A stretch of DNA of 64,000 bases from Gracilaria gracilis (Eukaryota > Rhodophyta > Florideophyceae > Gracilariales > Gracilariaceae): positions 124,001 to 188,000 of the forward strand of contig JARGSG010000189.1 in NCBI GenBank assembly GCA_030374805.1, written 5' to 3'. Of the stretch, positions 10,625 to 22,407 are shown piece after piece. A program made the translations under genes and the position numbers. The first letter of the stretch is position 1, and each line of letters starts with the position of its first letter. The notes beneath the pieces were generated by a model. The model was given only the letters and a program-made list of their open reading frames with translations, was not told the DNA's origin and ran no database searches.

Positions 10625-13600
10625 ATGGGAGCCTCCTTTGAAGGAGCGGCGCAAACGCAGTCGAGCTCAACTGCGCCGGAGGTTGCAAAGCCTCGCTCCC
10701 CGGTCACGATCCTTACGAGGAAGATGGCTACGGCAGACGTGGACTCGGAACATCTCGGTGTTCTCCGTCGCCCGTGGGTACGGTCACGCAATTTCCGCGC
10801 TCCGGATAGAGTCCTGGTCATGGCGAAACGAAACTACAAAGTTTTCGCCGACCTCGGGATATCCGACCATTACATGGTTCGGCAGTTATCCGTTCTCGAC
10901 ACGGGTGCTGGTCCAAACTTCTTGGTTCAATCGCTTATTCCGCCGCAGTTATTGTCTCAGATTCGGCCGGCCCCGCCGACCGAGATAGCGGATGCAAACA
11001 ATAGGCCCCTTTCAATCGTGGGAGTAATTGACCTGATTGTCAGGCTTGGCCGTTGCGTTGTCCGCTTGGACTTCATAGTCTGCAAGCGTTTAGCTGCGCC
11101 GGTCATACTCGGATGTGATTTCTGCGACCGTTTTGTCAAAGCAATTTTACCACGGAAAAGGACCGTCGAGCTGGAGGACGGCACAACAGTGCCAATTGTT
11201 CGGCGACCTTTACGAAAGGCTTTCAAGAAGCAAGTTCCATTGCCAGTGGCCCAGCAGCCACCGGAATCGCACCGTTCATCTACGAAGCTCCGAGTGGCTT
11301 GGTCTTTTTGCATTCCACCGGAATCCCAGACATGGGTCACGGTCACGTCCCTACAGCACGGCCTGCAAACCGTTCAGCCATTGCCTCTCATTTACGAAAG
11401 GCAGAACGTGGCCCTCGCGAATGGGATTGTACTCGTTGAGCCAGAAAAGCCCTTCAGGGTATTGGTTGCTAATTTCAGCTCCTCCCAACAGAGGTTGGTA
11501 AAGAACCAAGTCATTGGTTCCATGTTACCACACCCGGTGGCTATTGTACCCACACAGGTCTCTACCGCCGAGGTTCTCGGAATTCTCGAAGCTGAGGAGG
11601 GAGAGGGGAAGTGCGCTGACACAACCGTACCAAAGACTTCGTCGGGAGACGCTGCGCCGAACTCGTCGGGTAAAGAAGTGTTGAACTCTTCGAAAGAAGC
11701 AACGCCGACACTGTCGGAAGGAAGCCCAGAATCACCTGGATCTGAGAAGAAGGACCCCGTACAGGAGCTCGAGTCTCTAGACTTTAACCATGTCCAAGAT
11801 TCTCACCGTGAGAAGTTACGGGATATGCTACGTGAGTTCACCCCCATGTGGGACGGTTCCCTTGGGAAAATTGGGATCACCGAAAATCGGATAGATTTGA
11901 TGCTGAACACTCGGCCAATCTCGAAACCCCCCTACAGGGCAGGACCGACAGCTCGGGAAGAAGAAAAGACTCAAGTCGAGAAGACGCTCCGCGCCGGAGT
12001 CATTGAACCGGCCCAGTCGCCATGGGCCTCGCCCGTGGTACTCGCTCCCAACCCCGAGGGGTCTTGGCGTTTTTGTTTCGATTACTGCAAACTGAACGCG
12101 GCTACCGCCAAGGACATGTATCCCATCCCGAGGATGGACGAATTTATCGATTCGCTCGGAAGCGCAAAGGTGTTCACGACCCTCGACGCGAACTGGGGAT
12201 ATTGGCAAGTCCCAGTTAGGGCATAGGACCGTGATAAAACGGCGTTTGTATGTCATCAAGGACTATACCGATTCAAACGGATGCCCTTCGGGCTCACGAA
12301 CGCCCCTGCCACTTTCCAAAGCGCAGTGGACATTTTGCTTGCGCTCTTAAAGTGGAAAACGTGCCTGGTGTACCTGGATGACATCATTGTGTTCTCCAAT
12401 AACCTGGACGAGCACTTGACCCACGTTCGGGAGGTGATGCGAGTCCTACGAGAGGCAGGCATCACACTGAAGTTGAAGAAGTGCGAGTTCTTTACCGATA
12501 CCGTGAAATATCTCGGCCACATAATCCGTCCGGGACGGCTATCGATTGACGCTGTACGTGTGCGGTCCCTCCAAGAGGCCAAACACCCACGGACTCAGAC
12601 GGAACTCCGATCCTTCCTCGGCCTTTGCAATGTCTACCGCCGTTTTACTCCGCACTTCGTGGATATTGCAGCTCCATTGAATGAACTCTTGCGAAAGGGA
12701 CAGCCAGTGAAACTGGAACCATTCGATGACCGTAAGGCAACGGCATTCTCATCGCTAATTGATGCAGTAACTTCGGCGCCAATTCTTTCCCTGCCGAAAC
12801 TCGGATTGCCCTATGCCATCGATACGGATGCCAGCAATTTCCAGATCGGCTGTGCCCTGTTTCAGACCACGGAGAGTGGCGAACGACTTCCAATTGGTTT
12901 TTGGTCTCGAAGCCTTAACGTTCATGAAAGGAATTACTCGGTACCCGAGAAAGAATGCTTAGCAGTAGTCTGGGCTCTCCAGACGCTGCGACCGTACCTC
13001 ATGGGAGGGAATTTTACCGTTCATACCGACCATTCGGCTCTGCGATGGCTTCTCTCGATTGCGGAGCCCTCTGGCCGCTTGATGCGGTGGAGGCTAAGAT
13101 TATCGGAGTTGGACTTCGACGTGCAGTACAAGAAGGGAATCCTGAACACTCAGGCTGATGCACTTTCCCGCTTACTGACTGCGGCCGAAGCTGAGCCAGT
13201 CGATGATCTGGAAATACCCTGTTTCTTTATGGAGGACGACGAAGACGAAGATTTGGAGGGATGGGACGTCTATGACGCTGTCTTAGCCATTTCAGATACG
13301 GAGCCAGTACCGGGATCATTCGTGCCGATAACACCGGAAGAACTGATCCGGGAACAGTATACGGACCCGTTCTGCAGTAGGGTGCGCGCCCGTCTGAACG
13401 GTGGAGCTCAACTGCCCTTTGTCATGAACGACCAAGGATTCTTGGTTCGAACGGTTACTGACCGACCACAGATTGTGGTACCTCACTCGCTTCAATTTTG
13501 AGTCTTGCATTTGTCGCATTACGCGAAGTTGTCGGTCCACCCTGGTGGAAGGAAGTTGTACTACACCCTTAGGAAGGACTTCTATTGGCCAGCTATGGCA

Positions 13601-16146
13601 TTCGATGCGTACGCCACTGCTCGTGGATGCTCTGGTTGTGCAATTAACCGCTTCAAACTGCGGAAATACTCCAAACAGTTGGTACTCTTCCCCACAAGGG
13701 CCCCACTTGAGTTCGTGGCGATTGACATACTCGGTGAGTTTATTCGGACTCGCCGAGGTAATCGGTTTCTACTCGTCATAACCGACCGCTTTTCGAAGAT
13801 CGTGCGGACAGTTCCGCTGACGAAGATCACCGCCAGTGCGGTCGCGCAAGCGTTCGTAACCCACTGGGTGTTTGTATACGGACCGCCGATTGATTTACTA
13901 TTGGATAATGTGTCGCAATTCACTGCGAAGTTCTTCCAGGACGTGTGTCGAATACTGGACATTAAGAATTGGTTTACTACGACCTACCATCCGCAAAGTA
14001 ACGGCTAGGTGGAGCGCTTCAACCGCACCATGCTGAATGCGCTGCGAATCTTTGTCGCCGACCACCCGTCGGAATGGGATCGCTACACCGATGCGGTGAC
14101 CTATGCCTACAACACGCAGGTACATCGCACTACCCAGATCTCTCCGTTCGAACTGGTCTTATCACGTGTTTCACCACCGGTGGCTGTCGAGCCCCAACCT
14201 ACGCTGGATAAATTCCCTTCACCCCACCTATACAGAGACGCCTGGAAACGCTGGCTGAAACAAATTACTCCCGTAGTTGGGCAGCAAATCGCTAAGGCGC
14301 AAGCCGCCTACAAGCGGAATTTCGACGCACGTCTGCGAAAGAAGGCCCCACCGATAAAGGAAGGTGGCTATGTCTTTCTCCGGAAAGAATACTACAATCC
14401 GGAAAAAGAAAACGGCATAAGGTTTCTCCGATCGCGGACGGCCCCTACAGGGTCATCTCTGTGACCGATACTACGTTTGTCCTTAACATCAAGGGAGAGC
14501 ACGAACGCCTCTCGCGTGATCGCGTTACGCCGGCACCATCGCCAGAACCTCCCGTACACAAAGGTCATCAAGGACCGACAACATCGGATACTAGCCCACC
14601 CGGCCTGTCAATTCTACCGCACGCAACGCGCGGCTTGGCCGACCTTCCTATGGAAGCGGAATATACCCCGAAAGTTGTGCAACACGCGTATGTGCACACA
14701 CGCGTCACGCCCACTACTGAGATTATCGCTCCGGGCCCCACCGCTCCGGCTGAGGAGGGGGAGGGAGACGCTCATTTTAGTTACACTGCTGCTCCGCAGT
14801 CTACGCCGTCGAAAACGGATAGTACACCCGCGCAAGGCACCGCCGGGGACGGAGTGAGTGAAGCCTTGCCGTCGCGGACAGGAAGCGAATGGACGTGTGA
14901 CGGTAAGCGCCCCGCTGACGGCCCAATGGCAGGGAATGCAGAGTTACCGCCTTCGTCTTCGCCGCTGCAAGCGGACTGCCTACGTAGAAATGTTACGCCC
15001 AGACGGGATGCGCATCTGGAGACACCGGGCCACAACGTGGAAGGTATCGCTAGCGCAATACCGTCACTGACGGAGGACGCGCAGGCCTGCAACAGCAGCG
15101 GCGCTATTCAAAGCCCAAAGTCCGGGAACACGAACGAAGACGCACCGCCACTGCAGAATGAAGACGCGACGAATGTTGCCCCGTCAGCGGAGAAGACCGA
15201 CCACTCGGAAAAGACATTGGTTGTGAGAGACCGTGCCGTGACAGCAGACCCAAGCTTGGGAAGGGCAATCGACTTATTCGATGACGGCGCCGGGACGGCA
15301 GAGCACGCGGCCATACCAGTACAGGTGGACAACACTATAGGTGGACAGAAGCCAAGTAAGTTGGACGCGCGCACGGCGCGACACGCGCCACGCACAGTGG
15401 GTAAACCGCCTCCCTTGAAGGATGACTATGAACATGACAGTGCCCGCCGTGGGCACACGCGTGCCGCGGAGAGTGACGAGCCGTCAAAAAAAGGTAGTTC
15501 CGTATTTGAGACGGCTCACCACGGCACCACGACGGTTGGAGCCACACGCACCGCTGTGGGCGGCGAACCGTCAGCAACGCACGTGACGGAGCACCGCTCG
15601 CTAGACCCCCGTACGGAGGATTGCCGCCCGTCGATCGGGACGATCTCGACGATCTCGCCGGAACACCGGAAGCTCACAGTCCGCCCAGATGGGCCCCCGC
15701 AACAGCTCCACAAACAAGTGGCTTCAGACCCTGCCCCAGAGAGTGTAACTCTCCGAGAACCTCCTTGGGGAGCGCAACCGAGACCTGGGATACAGGATGC
15801 ATTGCCGATGGGATGGAAGTCGAAGGCAATCACCCGCCTAAGCCACGACAGTGGAGGAGCAATTCGCCACTCAACGGAAGATTGTTCGACCGCGAGGGAT
15901 GAGGACTCACTGGTCAAGCCGCCAGAGCGGAGTGTCTACGAACGCGAGTTCGTAGTGTACTGTATAGTGAGGCACGGCCAAGACTCCACTGGAGAGCTGG
16001 TATACCAAGTCCGTTGGTACGGCTACCCCCCTTCGGAGGACACACAGGAACCTATCGAGCACCTGCCTCGCTCGAAGGTACTTCAATACCACCGGAGGAC
16101 CGACACGCCGCCACCGGACTCGCTCGACAAAGCCCAAGTGGGTTAG
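10625..16146 (+). pseudogene. pol: gypsy 1 pol with C-terminal chromodomain, three stops and one frameshift
   Basis: Polyprotein in order protease, RT, RNase H, integrase, chromodomain. The protease motif is LDTGAGPNF near 10897. RT carries FDYCKLN and an intact YLDD (12371-12382). RNase H shows DTDAS. The integrase has an HHCC finger ending in CSGC and a DDE core with ID, LLDN and VERFNR. One frame runs from 10625 to 14464 but is cut by TAG 12224, TGA 13499 and TAG 14006. The last two are most simply C-to-T changes of CGA and CAG, judging from flanking family consensus. A one-base indel in the A-tract near 14404-14412 shifts the GPYRV module into the 14461-16146 frame. That frame then has about 480 residues of low-complexity linker and a chromodomain (QVRWYGYPPSEDTQEP) at about 15950-16080. 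The chromodomain marks a chromovirus that probably targets modified chromatin. Confidence 0.88.
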
Positions 16147-16204
16147 CGCCCCCAATAGCTACGCCGCTCACGCGGAACATTTGCCGCTTCTGCGGACAAG
16201 CCAC

Positions 16205-16362
16205 TATACAGTGGAATAGAAGAAGAAGACGAAGAAGAAGCCTAAGAAGAGGAAGTCGAAGAACGGGAATTTGCCGCTTCAAGCGGAATACCTCCCTTAG
16301 ATAAGGAACAGGCGCCCCTCGCGGGGTGCTGCCCCCTTAGGAGGGGGAGGGATGAAGAGAAT
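16205..16362. other. purine-rich junction between convergent gypsy 1 genes
   Basis: Between the pol stop (16146) and the antisense ORF end (16435) lie a GAA/AGA-rich tract (16216-16262), a GC-rich hairpin (GGCGCCCCTCGCGGGGTGC) and a 23-base purine run (16338-16361). The position suits shared 3' processing of two convergent transcripts. A second internal polypurine primer is an alternative. Confidence 0.35.
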
Positions 16363-16434
16363 TTGCTAAAAGCCGGTAGCAACCGGAAACATTTAATGAT
16401 TGGGCCAAGAGATATTGGTATCTACGGAGTTCGA

Positions 16435-18327
16435 TCACACGCCGGACGGTCCGGAACCGGACCCACGACCTTGGGCGAACCACTGAGCCGCAAGGCCCTG
16501 CAGCTGCGCCAAGTCGCTCACCATGTCAGACACGGGCACACCCATGCCGCGAAGGAAACTGCGGATGACGATCGCCTGGGGGTCAGTACTCGAACCGGCC
16601 CCGCCCGCAGAAGCGGAGGCCTGCCACGCGCCAACCGAGTTGGGCGTACCCTGCACTACCGCATCAGCGGATCCGCCGTCATCTCCGGTTACGTCGATCA
16701 CGTCGATCTGCTGGTCCACTCCCTGGTCCATAGGGCTCCCTGCCTCATCAAAGCTCTCGTCCTCCTCGTCGTCGACGAAGACGAACCCACGAGGATGGCC
16801 CTCTGGGATGCTCCGCTCGACCTGACGCCGCTCCCGCGCCTCGGTGGCTGTGACTATCTTCCATTCCCATGGGTCGAAGTATACAAAGTCGCCAGCGTTG
16901 ACTTCGCGTCCGGGAGACCGGTCTGTAACCCGACGGATACCCTCGGAGACCTGACTAGCAGGCACGGAGTCCCACTCGACACCGTCGATGACCTCCACCA
17001 AGGACACCACTTCCCGCGCGTTGCGGACGGATCCGAGCACATCGGTGAGGTCCAAATTCCGAATGAATCGGCGAATCATCTCCGGCACAAACCAAAGCCG
17101 GTAATGATCATACGCCTCCCAGAGGAGGAAAGCCGCGACACGGACAGTCCATTCGGTGGCAAGGATGCTCCAAAGGCCGCGCGGCGGATTCTTCATGTAC
17201 TACGACCCGACGTATGTCAGGCATGGGGGGAGCTCCACATGGCACCCTCGAGAGACCTCGACCGCAGGCCAGAACGATGGCAGCGGAACGTATCGCCCTT
17301 GACGGGAACGCGCCGCGATTCGCTCAACCTCCGAGCATTGGTACGGCACCAGAATCCCGAAGCGGGATCGCCACTTCCTCTCGTGACCGAGGCCTTCGAA
17401 GAACTCGCGCCGCGACGACTTGCGGAGGTACCGGAACTCGGCCCGAAGAATCGGACGAGCCCACAGGATGAGATCCTGGTTGGGCTGGACGACATCCGCA
17501 TAGCCGTCAATCTCGTCGAAGGCACCAGCCAGTCGATCTCCGTACTCAACCTCGCCGAACGTACGGTAGTAGGCCACGTCAAACCCGTAATGGGACGGAA
17601 CCGGATGCTCGTTCGGCGCCCGGAAATGTCGCGCATACCCAATGCGGGCAATCTCCCGGCGAGCGAACGCCTGGCTCTCGCTTCTCGTATACAAGAGACA
17701 ATTTAGAAGGACCGTGATACGGTCGAGCCAGTCCCATGAGCGGACGACGCTAACGGGGAGCCCTCCGGGGAGGTTACCGTCAATGGCGTAGGAGTTGATC
17801 AACGCTTCATTCCGAACGGCTTCGGCATTGAACCACGGGGCTTGTGCAAACGGGCCGCTATGGCGGTGAGGATCGCGTACGCGGAGACTCCTAAAACTGG
17901 GCCATCCTCCCGTATTTGTCGCCACGCTAGCATGGAACCAACCCCACACGGGATCTGGATCCGGAGTCGCTGCTGTCGCCACGGACGCCGCACCGGAAGC
18001 GGAAGCCCCCGAAGAGTGAGGCAAGGGTACCGAACGGAACCGCGGTCCGGCAGCGGTCATTCGCGCAGTTCCACCTGGGAGAGCGCCGGGATTACCGGAG
18101 GTGTCGTTGTTATTGGTAGGCATCGCTGTGTCGATGAGAGTCGAAGGTGCCAAGTATGGTACGAGTGCCAAGTTGTTGGAGTCCGACTGGTCGTTAGGCT
18201 CACCGCCAGAGTCCGGATTATATAGGCCCATGATGGGAGATGAGAAGCCGAACGAGTTGAAACTTTCAGCCTGAGAAGGGAGAGATGTAGAGCAATTGCC
18301 CTTGGCAGGGACTGAGGATGATGCCAT
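16435..18327 (-). pseudogene. gypsy 1 antisense ORF (628 codons, one TAG)
   Basis: A single minus-strand frame starts at an ATG inside the 3' LTR (18327-18325) and ends at 16435, broken only by TAG at 17202-17200. The first 375 residues have a Ser/Ala/Gly-rich start and then a globular part with many aromatic residues (WGWFHASVATNTGGWPSF; RSWDWLDRITVLLNCLLY). The rest (253 residues) has a helical segment, an acidic stretch (VFVDDEEDESFDEAG) and a Gly/Ser-rich tail. I recognise no domain. Part of this frame is preserved with mostly conservative changes in the truncated copy at 20720-21564, which argues that it is a real gene of the family. Antisense genes near 3' LTRs are known from a few plant gypsy elements. 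The start position implies an antisense promoter in U3. Confidence 0.65.
18273..18285 (+). other. gypsy 1 polypurine tract
   Basis: GAGAAGGGAGAGA abuts the 3' LTR and would prime plus-strand DNA. A similar tract precedes the LTR of the truncated copy (about 21552-21564). Confidence 0.7.
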
Positions 18328-19136
18328 TCATATATCCGTTGTTATTTTCGGCTGAACTTCCTACTATTATGAAGTCTATTTGCCTATTTGGCCCGGATTA
18401 GGGATCCGCCTATGAAGGGTAGGATTGGCGCGACACGTGTGTGCCCGCGCCCGATTACCGGATGCACCGTTGCAAGTGTGCCACGGACGTACACGTGGGT
18501 AGTGTTGGCCGGCGTGCCGGGTACTTAGATATTTTAGTGATATTTGTCAGCCGTATATAAGTGGCGGCACTTGTCGCCACTGTACGGGAAGTAAACCTCA
18601 AGGAGGCCTTGGCTCTAGCTTGATTTCCGCTTGCGCACGGTCTTTCGCCCCATTCCCGGGGAATACCGCCGCTTATCCGGACAAGTTATCCACCTCCGTC
18701 ACCGAGAAGCACCGATCCGTCGTCACGGCCTCTTATTTATCATTCTTCCATACACTCTTTCTGTTTTCCCGTCTTACGGCTTCGTTACACTTCGCCCTGT
18801 TGTACAGGTTTGCCCCTTTTTGTCTCGGGATTATTCCCAGCTCTCACGAGTCTGTGCTCCGCAGTGCGGCTCATTTTGCTACCTTCTATCTCGTCCCTTT
18901 TGCTACGGGATACGCCACACCCAGTGGAATCCATCCTGTTGGCACCCCGATTGCCACCGCCAACCTCCGTCTGTAAGTCAGGAAGAGGCTGCCCGGAGTT
19001 ACGCCCGGCACGTTTCGGCCTCATCGGAGGGTTCTGCCACTGCTCTGCCCCAATAGGGAGCAAGGCTGAACACCTTGGTGGCATAGCCGCTGGCGCGGTT
19101 TGTGTTCTTTCCTTGCGTTCCCGGCTTAGCCCCACA
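18286..19136 (+). repeat. gypsy 1 3' LTR
   Basis: 851 bp, TG...CA, followed at 19137-19141 by the AAAAT target duplication. Its first 42 bp contain the start of the antisense ORF. About 14 mismatches to the 5' LTR are clustered at the two ends. Confidence 0.92.
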
Positions 19137-19141
19137 AAAAT

Positions 19142-20719
19142 GTCGCATTTAAAACTTTGTTATTCGTCTTGCGATTTCTTACGGACTTCTGTCCGCAGGA
19201 TTTAAAAAACACCTTTCCTCCGCTTAGCTGGCAACTCCCATGTTTGGTTTCCTGTCGCATGCTCTTGAACGGAAGTCCAATAAGTTACGTATTTCAAGTG
19301 GAAATAATGACTCAAAGCCTGTTGGGCTGTTCCTGTGCAAACTGTTATGTTGCATAGAAAGAGGTCTTTCAATTGAGACAAGAGAGCAAACAACTCCAGT
19401 TAGTCTCGACAAGACAGACTCCGAAGAAGAGAAAAGTGATGAGAGCTCGTCATTGGATGTTTCTGCGACCGTAATATCTCTTCTAAAGAAGAAGGTCTCT
19501 ACACCAAAAGACTATAAGGATGCTGAAGCACCCTTTATGCACATGTATATTCACAGGGAGTCAATTGGTTGAACATCATTGGTACTTTTGTTATACTCGT
19601 GGGCTCTCAGGGTTGGAAGGTGTGTGTTCTATGTGTGCTCGAGTATGTCTTCGTGATTTAGAACTGGCTTACAGCAATATCAGCCGCTTCTTTTGCGACT
19701 GCAAAACCGGATAATATCCACGACAAGAATCTACCCCTCCCGGAATTGCTTCATCCGAAGATGTCAATGGAAGGAATGTGAAATCTCACGACGCTAATTC
19801 ACAAGGGCCACAGTTGCCTAGTTAATGCCCTCGGAAGATGGGAGTATGTCAGTGCCTTAGGGCTACGGCTGGTGTAGAATCCAACTGGGAAAGTATAAGC
19901 GAAGTCACGAAAGATACGCCAAGTATTCCCGAAGTGGGTGAAGTTTTGCTTAAATCAGAACTTCAGGAGACTTTAGCTAAAAAGCTTCATGTATTGGGTA
20001 CCTACGAAACCTTCTTACGATGGAAACACCGGAAAAGAGTTCCGGAGGCGTTTCGAGCAGCTCTCATGATTCCGTTAATACTCTAACGAGAATTGCGCTG
20101 TACTGGACCAAGGAGCTAGAGAGCACTCACGTGGTGAGAGAATCTAACGGAAACTGGATACATCTTTCACAGAATCACATGGCAGTTTCAGGCATGTTGG
20201 GAGCAAAGAATTTCATTGGCGCAATCGTACACGGTCAGTCAGCGTTCTCTACTAAGATTTTGCGACCGGATTCGTTTGTTGCCCGAAGACCAAAACAGTG
20301 CATCAACGCCTCAAGTTCATTCTGTTCCTTCTAGGTCATTAATCTCCCATAGTATCCAGGAGCGAATCATTGCTGTGGTGGAGAAATCGGACACTATCGA
20401 GTGTGTTGAGGCGTCCGTGGAGCTGTTTTCCGACGACGGAGTATCACAAGAGCTTGCGGCTCGTGTGTTTTGCAATGTGAATGTCACTTTTGAAGTACAA
20501 CGTATCATGTTTCATCCATCTAACCCGAAAATTCTCCTCGGGAGAATGTCTGTGTTTTTGTTAGGGCAGGGCGGAGCTTAAATTCATCATGGACGCGCAT
20601 GAATGTTGAGGTTGGGCTTGCAGGGTACATTGGATATGACAGAAAGAATAAGTTAAGTAAGGTAATATCGATCGATGAAGACGCTACTCTTCTTCTAGTT
20701 GTCACATATGACTCCGTGA
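19142..20719 (+). pseudogene. UBR4/BIG-like gene, downstream part with UBR box
   Basis: The interrupted gene resumes directly after the target duplication. Readable plus-strand pieces are 19240-19572, 19520-19714, 19838-20086, 20216-20581 and 20599-20716. The second contains a UBR box: a HWYFCYT start, C-x2-C (VCSMCARVC) and the closing FFCDC. This closely matches the zinc fold by which N-recognins bind N-degrons, of the UBR4/BIG type. Downstream pieces (FHPSNPKILLG; LLLVVTYDSVK) resemble the beta-propeller-like region that follows the box in UBR4. The frames are broken and the reading ends where a truncated gypsy copy begins. With the 4090-7681 part this forms one dead gene of at least 5 kb. 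Confidence 0.65.
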
Positions 20720-22407
20720 AGAAGAATCGGACGATCTCAGAGGATGAGATCCTGGTGGGGCTGGGCGACACCCTCATAGCTGTCAATATCGTCGAAGGTA
20801 ACAGCCAGTCGATCTCCGTACTCAACTTCATCTTACGTACGGTAGTAAGCCTCGTCAAATCCGTAATGGAACGGATCTGGATACTCGATAGGAGCCCAGA
20901 TGTGTCGCGCATACCCAACGTGGACAATCTCTCGGCGGGCGAACGTCTGCATCTGGCATCTCGTACACCAGAGACAATCTGGATGGACCGTGATACAGGC
21001 GATTCAGTCCCATGAGCGGACGATGCTAACGGAAAGCACTCCGGGGAGATAACAGTCAACAGCGTAGGAGTTGATCAACGCTTCATCCCGAAAGGATTCG
21101 GCATTGAACCACGGGGCTTGTGCAAATAAGCCGCTGCGGCAATGAGGATCGCGCACGCGAAGACTCCCAAGAATGGACTATCCTCCCGTATTTGTCTGCA
21201 CGGTTGTCTTGAACCAATTCTACACGGGAGCTGGATCAGGATTTGCTGCCGTCGTGACGGATGCCGCACCAGAAGCGGAAGCACCCGAAGATTGGAGCAA
21301 GGGCACCGACCGGAACCGCGGGCCGACAGCTGTCACTCGCGCAGTCCAGCCCGAAGGAGCACCTGAGTTACCGGAGGTGTTTTTGTTGTTGTTGGCAGGC
21401 ATCGCTGTGTCGATGAGAGTCGAAGGTGCCAAGTATGGTCCGAGTGCCAAGTTGTTGGAATCCTAGTTTTCGGCAGGCTCATCGCCAGAGTCCGGATTAT
21501 GCCGGCCCATGATGAAAAGTGAAGAGCCGAACGCGTCGGAAGTTTCAGCCTGAGAAGGGTGAGATGTAGAGCAATTGATTTTGGCAGGAACTGAGGGGGA
21601 TGCCACTCGTATATCCGTTGTTATTTTTTGCTGAAATTCTTATTATTATGACGTTTATTTGGCTATTTGGCCCGGATCATAGACGCCCCACGAAGGGTAT
21701 GATAAGCGTGACCCGTGTGTGCCCGCGCCGTATTACCGGATGCGCCGTTGCAAGAGTGCCACGGAGGTACACGTGGGTAGTGCTGGCCGGCGTGTCTGGT
21801 ACTTACATATTTTAATTGATATTTGTTAGCCGTATAAAAGTGGCGGCACTTGCCGCCACTGTACGGGAAGTAAACATCAACGAGGCATTGGATCTAGCTT
21901 GAGTTCCGCTTGCGCACGGTTTTCCGCCACATTCCCGGGGAACACCGCCACTTATCCGGACAAATTCTCTACCTCCGTAACTGAGAAGCACCGATCTGTC
22001 GTTACGGCCATTTATTTATCATTATTTTGCACACGTTTTCTGTCTTCCGTCTTACGGCTTCGCTACACTTCCTTGTACAGGTTTGCCGTTTTTTTCTCGG
22101 GATTATTCAACGCTCTCACGAGTCTGTGCTTCGCCTTGCGGCTCGTTTTGCCACCCATCTTTCGCCCCGTCCGTTGCAGGAGACGCCAGACCTAGTGGAT
22201 TCCATCCTTGTGGCTCCCCGATTGCCAACCCCGACCTCCGTCTCTAAGTCAAGAAGAGGCAGCCCGGAGCTACGCCCGGCACGTGGCGGCCTCATCGGAG
22301 GGTTTTGCCACTGCTCTGCCCCAATAGAGAGCAAGGCTGAACACCTTGTGTGCGTAGCTGCTGGAGCGGTTTGTTTTCTTTCTTTCCGTTCCCGGCTTTG
22401 CCCCACA
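20720..22407 (+). mobile_element. 5'-truncated second copy of gypsy 1
   Basis: From GAAGAATCGGACGA (20720) the sequence parallels 17450-19136 of gypsy 1, namely part of the antisense-ORF region, the polypurine tract and one LTR (21565-22407, 843 bp, TGT...CA). Divergence is clearly higher than between the two gypsy 1 LTRs, so it is an older insertion. The antisense frame is still recognisable (21450-21220 and neighbours), but its start codon corresponds to GTG instead of ATG. The left end is an abrupt junction with the UBR4-like gene. The right end abuts a Tigger-type fragment at 22408. No target duplication is visible. Confidence 0.8.

Larger units (their letters stand above)
7682..19136 (+). 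mobile_element. gypsy 1: Ty3/gypsy chromovirus, 11,455 bp
   Basis: The element is bounded by two 851-bp LTRs starting TG and ending CA. It is flanked by a perfect 5-bp target duplication AAAAT (7677-7681 and 19137-19141). Internal order is primer-binding site, gag with CCHC knuckle, pol (protease, RT, RNase H, integrase) and C-terminal chromodomain. A long antisense ORF, a polypurine tract and the 3' LTR follow. The LTRs differ at roughly 14 positions by eye, so the insertion is not very recent. It has lost autonomy: gag has one frameshift, pol has three in-frame stops and a frameshift near 14404-14412, and the antisense ORF has one stop. It interrupts the UBR4-like gene in the same orientation. 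Confidence 0.9.
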
